In this document: positions 5,031 to 8,371 of the stretch, piece after piece | How positions within the stretch are numbered: position 1 is the first letter of the stretch | Layout: each line of letters begins with the position of its first letter | Assembly (NCBI GenBank): GCA_934489735.1 | Contig: CAKSSR010000048.1 | Coordinates: 1 to 8,371, forward strand | Origin: an uncultured Eubacteriales bacterium | Lineage (GTDB): Bacteria; Bacillota; Clostridia; Oscillospirales; Acutalibacteraceae | DNA length: 8,371 bases | Direction of reading: 5' to 3' | Position numbers and translations under genes: made by a program | Notes under the pieces: generated by a model | What the model was told of the DNA's origin: nothing | The model's input: only the letters and a program-made list of their open reading frames with translations | Database searches by the model: none

Positions 5031-6776
5031 CTATACCTTCCATTTTTCATCAATTATTCTATCAAATACTGACATATCGGTCGCACTAGAAATGTTAATT
5101 GCCTGCCCTTTGAATACTTCTGCCGTATCAAATCTATTATATGCATTAAAAATATATGTCGTTCCACTTTCTCTCATTGCTTTTTTTACTTCCGGATCAT
5201 AGAGTGCTTCTTTATGCCATTCGAGATCATTACTAGATTCACCTATTCCAATAAATGATACTACTGCTTCTTTAATTCCTTTAACCTTACAGTAATTAAA
5301 TAATGCTAAATAGTGCCTCTTTATATGTAATTTACATTGCTCTGCCGTATAATATCTAGTACTCTCACAATATCTTCCATAATCATTCGATGATATATCA
5401 AGTGCTGCGTCCAAAAATATATTTATCTTTTTGCTGTCCTTGCTGTAAGTATACGGCTGCTTCATATAAGGAAAAATATTTCCACCATCTAGTGAAATTG
5501 GGGCATCTTCCACTCCCATGAACATAAATTTATCATTATCTTCCTTTTTGTCCTCTCCAAATTTAGTATGCTCATACAAACTAATACCATACCCTGCTGA
5601 AGTCAATACTTTATATGGATACAATAAGTTTATTTTATCTCCCATTGTTTCTTTATATATACCTTTAGTCTCATCATATACCATGCCATTCAATCCCGGC
5701 ATATGTAATAAACATAATGATGTCCATGGACATTTAAGCATAAAAGCCGGTCCCGATGACTGCCCCCAGGAATAATCACTTAAAAGTTTTGCATTTTCTG
5801 AATTACTTAAAGGACTATAATCATCATAGTAAGTAGTTTCTATACAATTATGACTTGATGCTGGATTAGCTAAATCAAACTTTTTACTGTCTAATATATT
5901 TTGAATATCTAAAAGTTGTAATCCACTGCTTCCCATATCGGCATATACCACAAACATTTTGCCATCTTTTCGATCTTTACTTTGAGCTTCTTCTGAAATT
6001 TCCCCTAAAGTCGGTATTGTAAACTTACCTGCTTCATAAAGTTCCTCTCCTAATTTAATATAACACATCCCTGTCTCTTTATCTTGTCTAAAATACTCAC
6101 CGGGGTTCCTTCTCAAATCTATTTCATTTATCTTAGTTCCATCAGGTAAAGTTAAAATTGAATCCTCTATCATTCCATTTGCTTCAGTTACCTCTAAGCT
6201 TATTGTCTTTCCTACCTTACTACATCTTTCAGCACTAACTATTTTACGTTTCTCATCTTCAGTAATTGGTTTAACTCCCTTAAACATAATTGGTTTTGTT
6301 GTTCCATTTACTTCCTGATTCGGTATTTGAAAATAAGGGCTTGTATGATAGATATCATATACAGATTTTTCAAATTCTGGCTCATTACGTCTTCTCCATC
6401 TCCCTGTTTCAGCAGCCTTAGGTTCTTCAGTTTTCACTTGGTCAACTTTCTTAACCGATTCATTACTACCAGACTCCACTTTGCTTACCTGGCTCTCATT
6501 ATTTTCTCCATTGTCCTTTTCGACTTGTTTACTTTCCTTTTCAAGTTTATCCTTGCCATTTTCATTTGGCAATTCACCTGTTTCACTTTTGCTAAGTTTT
6601 TTAGCCAATTTACCAATTTTGTCTAACCGTTCTTTATTTAAGGTCTCTATGCCGCCTACATCCTTTTTATCAAATGTTTCATCGCAGTTCATTGCGAATG
6701 CACTTAAGCAACCCATTGATACCAATGCTGTTGACAAACCTAATACAATTACTTTTCTTAACTTATTTTTTTTCAT
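5031..6776 (-). CDS. Paralogue A: secreted protein with family domain and macro-like C-terminal domain
   Basis: A 581-residue protein. The signal peptide is at 1-28 (MKKNKLRKVIVLGL start, cleavage after AFA). Unlike B to E, no second hydrophobic segment follows, so the product is probably released or wall-associated. Residues 45-135 are a Lys/Glu/Asn/Ser-rich linker ending in RWRRR. The shared domain is at about 165-255 (PITEDEKRKIV, LPDGTKINEIDL, YFRQDKETGMCYIKLG, LYEAGK). From about 272 to 581 a domain found only in A and F follows. Its end reads INIFLDAAL (451-459), a helix CKLHIKRHYLALFNYC, then GIKEAVVSFIGIGES (500-514) and TTYIFNAYN, which matches the strand-loop-strand order of the second half of macro domains. 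The phosphate-loop position (GIGESSN) has lost the residues kept in F, and no GGG-QEE loop of ADP-ribose hydrolases is visible. Enzymatic activity is therefore doubtful. Ribosome binding site AAAGGAG. Confidence 0.85.
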   Translation of the reverse strand: MKKNKLRKVIVLGLSTALVSMGCLSAFAMNCDETFDKKDVGGIETLNKERLDKIGKLAKKLSKSETGELPNENGKDKLEKESKQVEKDNGENNESQVSKVESGSNESVKKVDQVKTEEPKAAETGRWRRRNEPEFEKSVYDIYHTSPYFQIPNQEVNGTTKPIMFKGVKPITEDEKRKIVSAERCSKVGKTISLEVTEANGMIEDSILTLPDGTKINEIDLRRNPGEYFRQDKETGMCYIKLGEELYEAGKFTIPTLGEISEEAQSKDRKDGKMFVVYADMGSSGLQLLDIQNILDSKKFDLANPASSHNCIETTYYDDYSPLSNSENAKLLSDYSWGQSSGPAFMLKCPWTSLCLLHMPGLNGMVYDETKGIYKETMGDKINLLYPYKVLTSAGYGISLYEHTKFGEDKKEDNDKFMFMGVEDAPISLDGGNIFPYMKQPYTYSKDSKKINIFLDAALDISSNDYGRYCESTRYYTAEQCKLHIKRHYLALFNYCKVKGIKEAVVSFIGIGESSNDLEWHKEALYDPEVKKAMRESGTTYIFNAYNRFDTAEVFKGQAINISSATDMSVFDRIIDEKWKV

Positions 6777-6811
6777 TTTTACTTACTCCTTTGATATATT
6801 ACTTTAATACC

Positions 6812-6859
6812 ATTATATCATATTTTAACTTGCAATAGTTAATCTTAACAAAATCTTAA
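6812..6859 (-). promoter_or_regulatory. Cassette 4 promoter with phased TTAARA repeats (gene A)
   Basis: TTAAGA (6854-6859), TTAAGA (6843-6848) and TTAAAA (6823-6828) with steps of 11 and 20 bases, then TGATATAAT (TATAAT at 6812-6817). Read on the plus strand the upstream pair is TTAACA-N5-TTAATA, similar to the TTAACA-type direct repeats bound by PhoP of Bacillus. That is suggestive, not proof. Confidence 0.65.
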
Positions 6860-6860
6860 T

Positions 6861-6897
6861 AAAAGGTTTAGCAGAGCCATCCAACTAACAGCCCTGC
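6861..6897 (-). terminator. Cassette 4 hairpin terminator after gene F
   Basis: In the minus transcript GCAGGGC (6891-6897) pairs with GCTCTGC (6871-6877), a 7-bp stem with one G-U pair. The tail is TAAACCTTTTATT. It is 14 bases after the stop of gene F. Confidence 0.55.
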
Positions 6898-6911
6898 TTT
6901 AAAACATTACT

Positions 6912-8371
6912 TTATTTTGTCTTCGTTCCATTAAATATTCTGTCAAATACTGACATATCACTTTCATCAGAAATGTCAATCGCCTGCTCTTTGAATGTTT
7001 CTGCTATATCTGATCTATTATATGCATTAAAAATGTATGTAGTCCCGCTGTTTTCCATTGCTTCTTTCACTTCCGGATCATCAAGTACTTCTTTGTGCCA
7101 TTCAATTCGGTTACCAAATACACCTGCTCCAATAAATGATAGCAGTGCTCTTTTAGTTCCTTCAGCCCTGCAAGATTCAAACAAAGTCAAATAGTGCCTC
7201 TTGATATGCAATTTGCATTGTTCCTCTGTATAATTTTCAGAGCCACTATATGCGTGCGGAAGTGCTGCATCTAAAAATATATCTATTTGCTTAAATTCAT
7301 CACTACAAGTATACGGTTCGCAAGTAAAGATACTTCCTCCGTCAAACGGAAGGTTAGCATTTTTAATTATCATGCAAGTAGACTTGTCATTGTCTTCACT
7401 TGTATCTTCACCAAAATTAGCATTGATAGCTGGAGTCATTCCATAACCTGATGAAGTCTCTATTCCATATGGCTTTAGTAGGTTTATCTTGTCCACTTTT
7501 TGTTCACTATACCCATCTGTTTCTTTATCATATACCATGCCATTCAATCCCGGCATATGTAATAAGCATAAAGATGTCCACGGACATTTAAGCATGAAAG
7601 CTGGCCCTTGAGTATTGTCCCCCCAATATTCACTTAATAATTTCACCTTTTCCCCTTTAACTGGGCTACTATCTTCTGGACTTATTGTCTCTATGCAGTT
7701 CTGATTTGAAGCCGGATTAGCCAAATCAAACTTCTTACTGTCTAATATCTTTTGAATATCTAAAAGTTTCAAGCCACTAGTTCTCGGGTTAGCATAAGCC
7801 ACAAACATTTTGCCACCTTTTCGATCTTTACTTTGAGCCTCTTCTGAAATCTTCCCTAAAGTTGGCATTGTAAACTTACCTGCTTCATAAAGTTCGTCTC
7901 CCAACTTTACATAACACATTCCACTTTCTTTATCCTGTCTAAAGTATTCGCCTGGATTTTCCCTTAAATCCATTTCGTTTACCCTTGTTTTGCCGTCGCT
8001 TAAAATTAAAATTGTATCTGCATCCTTATTCCATTCGTCCAATTCAGTCATCTGCACAGCTATTTTCTTTCCTTTTTTACTATAGCTCTTAGCATCAACT
8101 ATTTTAGATTTCTCATCTTCAGTAATTGGTTTAACTCCTTCAAACATAATCGGGTTCGTTGTCCCATTTACTTCCCTATTTTGTATTGCTTTCAGCGCTT
8201 CTTTGTCAGTTATTGTATTATCATTTGATTTTGGTCTATCTGTCTGATCCTTATTGCTTTTTCCATCCGATTCTTCAGCTTTACTCTTTCCTTTCTCATT
8301 TGATGATTCACTTGCTTTATCTTTGTCAGACTTTTCAACTGGCCTTCTCTTTCTAGTGTCCTTCCCTTCAT
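6912..8371 (-). CDS. Paralogue F: family domain plus macro-like C-terminal domain, 5' end outside window
   Basis: The frame is open from the TAA at 6912-6914 to the right edge: 485 full codons, with signal peptide and true start beyond the window. An internal ATG at 8145-8147 is not the start, because the frame upstream matches gene A (NREVNGTTNPI against NQEVNGTTKPI) and continues into a Lys/Ser/Asp-rich linker like A's. The shared domain follows (PITEDEKSKI, LSDGKTRVNEMDL, YFRQDKESGMCYVKLG, LYEAGK). The C-terminal domain includes the CPWTSLCLLHMPGLNG block identical to A, FDGGSIF, IDIFLDAALPH, the helix CKLHIKRHYLTLF, and GTKRALLSFIGAGVFGN at 7110-7160. GAGVFGN fits the second phosphate-binding loop of macro domains, especially the microbial PARG-like group. 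The first-loop GGG and QEE residues of that group are not seen. ADP-ribose binding is an inference; hydrolase activity is unsupported. Confidence 0.85.
   Translation of the reverse strand, partial: EGKDTRKRRPVEKSDKDKASESSNEKGKSKAEESDGKSNKDQTDRPKSNDNTITDKEALKAIQNREVNGTTNPIMFEGVKPITEDEKSKIVDAKSYSKKGKKIAVQMTELDEWNKDADTILILSDGKTRVNEMDLRENPGEYFRQDKESGMCYVKLGDELYEAGKFTMPTLGKISEEAQSKDRKGGKMFVAYANPRTSGLKLLDIQKILDSKKFDLANPASNQNCIETISPEDSSPVKGEKVKLLSEYWGDNTQGPAFMLKCPWTSLCLLHMPGLNGMVYDKETDGYSEQKVDKINLLKPYGIETSSGYGMTPAINANFGEDTSEDNDKSTCMIIKNANLPFDGGSIFTCEPYTCSDEFKQIDIFLDAALPHAYSGSENYTEEQCKLHIKRHYLTLFESCRAEGTKRALLSFIGAGVFGNRIEWHKEVLDDPEVKEAMENSGTTYIFNAYNRSDIAETFKEQAIDISDESDMSVFDRIFNGTKTK

Larger units (their letters stand above)
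6777..6897 (-). repeat. Intergenic cassette, copy 4
   Basis: Complete copy with hairpin, three phased repeats, -10, leader ATTAAAGTAATATATCAAAGGAG, and the start of gene A. It has the best ribosome binding site of the four. Confidence 0.8.

Noticed and set aside
3011..6897. CRISPR array or insertion sequence ends suggested by the repeated intergenic blocks
   Set aside because: The copies are about 120 bp long, lie about 1-2 kb apart with genes between them, and there are no short regular spacers, no transposase and no flanking terminal inverted repeats.
6912..8147. Gene F starting at the internal ATG at 8145-8147
   Set aside because: The frame is open to the window edge and matches gene A upstream of this ATG; there is no ribosome binding site before it.

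Overview
AT-rich window with Shine-Dalgarno sites of the GGAG type, sigma-A-like promoters and Gram-positive-style signal peptides. This suggests a low-GC Bacillota, probably a clostridium, but genus and species cannot be told from the sequence. Every gene I can support is on the minus strand, so transcription runs from the right edge to the left edge.

The main content, about 500-8371, is a tandem array of six paralogous exported or membrane proteins. In transcription order they are F (6912-8371, 5' end cut by the window), A (5031-6776), B (3939-4892), C (2105-3010), D (1248-2051) and E (507-1235). A to E start with the same signal peptide (F's N-terminus is outside the window). B to E have a second hydrophobic segment with the motif GSA(I/V)xxGS directly after it. 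All six have a Lys/Glu/Asp/Asn-rich linker. A, B, C, D and F share a small domain with the pattern NG/DG..DL..(F)RQ..G..Y.K....Y..G. A and F carry about 290 further C-terminal residues whose end resembles the second half of a macro (ADP-ribose-binding) domain. No product could be given an established gene name.

The array is punctuated by four copies of an intergenic cassette of about 120 bp (3011-3131, 3826-3928, 4893-5014, 6777-6897). Each copy has a terminator-like hairpin for the preceding unit, two TTAARA direct repeats 11 bp apart, a third repeat 20 bp further on next to an extended -10 box, and in three copies the ribosome binding site of the next paralogue. This gives the units F, A, B, toxin-antitoxin, and C-D-E. 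C, D and E follow one another without cassettes and form one operon closed by a strong terminator at 347-388.

Between B and C lies a RelE/HigB-type (Gp49-like) toxin gene, apparently intact, with an overlapping antitoxin gene whose helix-turn-helix domain is cut short. This pair has its own good promoter but also lies downstream of an array cassette, as if it replaced a paralogue.

The left end (1-346) holds the first 23 codons of an unrecognised gene leaving the window, with two well-formed tandem promoters. The rest of that stretch is AT-rich and shows nothing else.

The array looks like a lineage-specific, recombination-prone family of cell-envelope proteins, possibly under a response regulator of the OmpR/PhoB type. 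The functional reading (ADP-ribose-related chemistry, host or phage interaction) is inference only.
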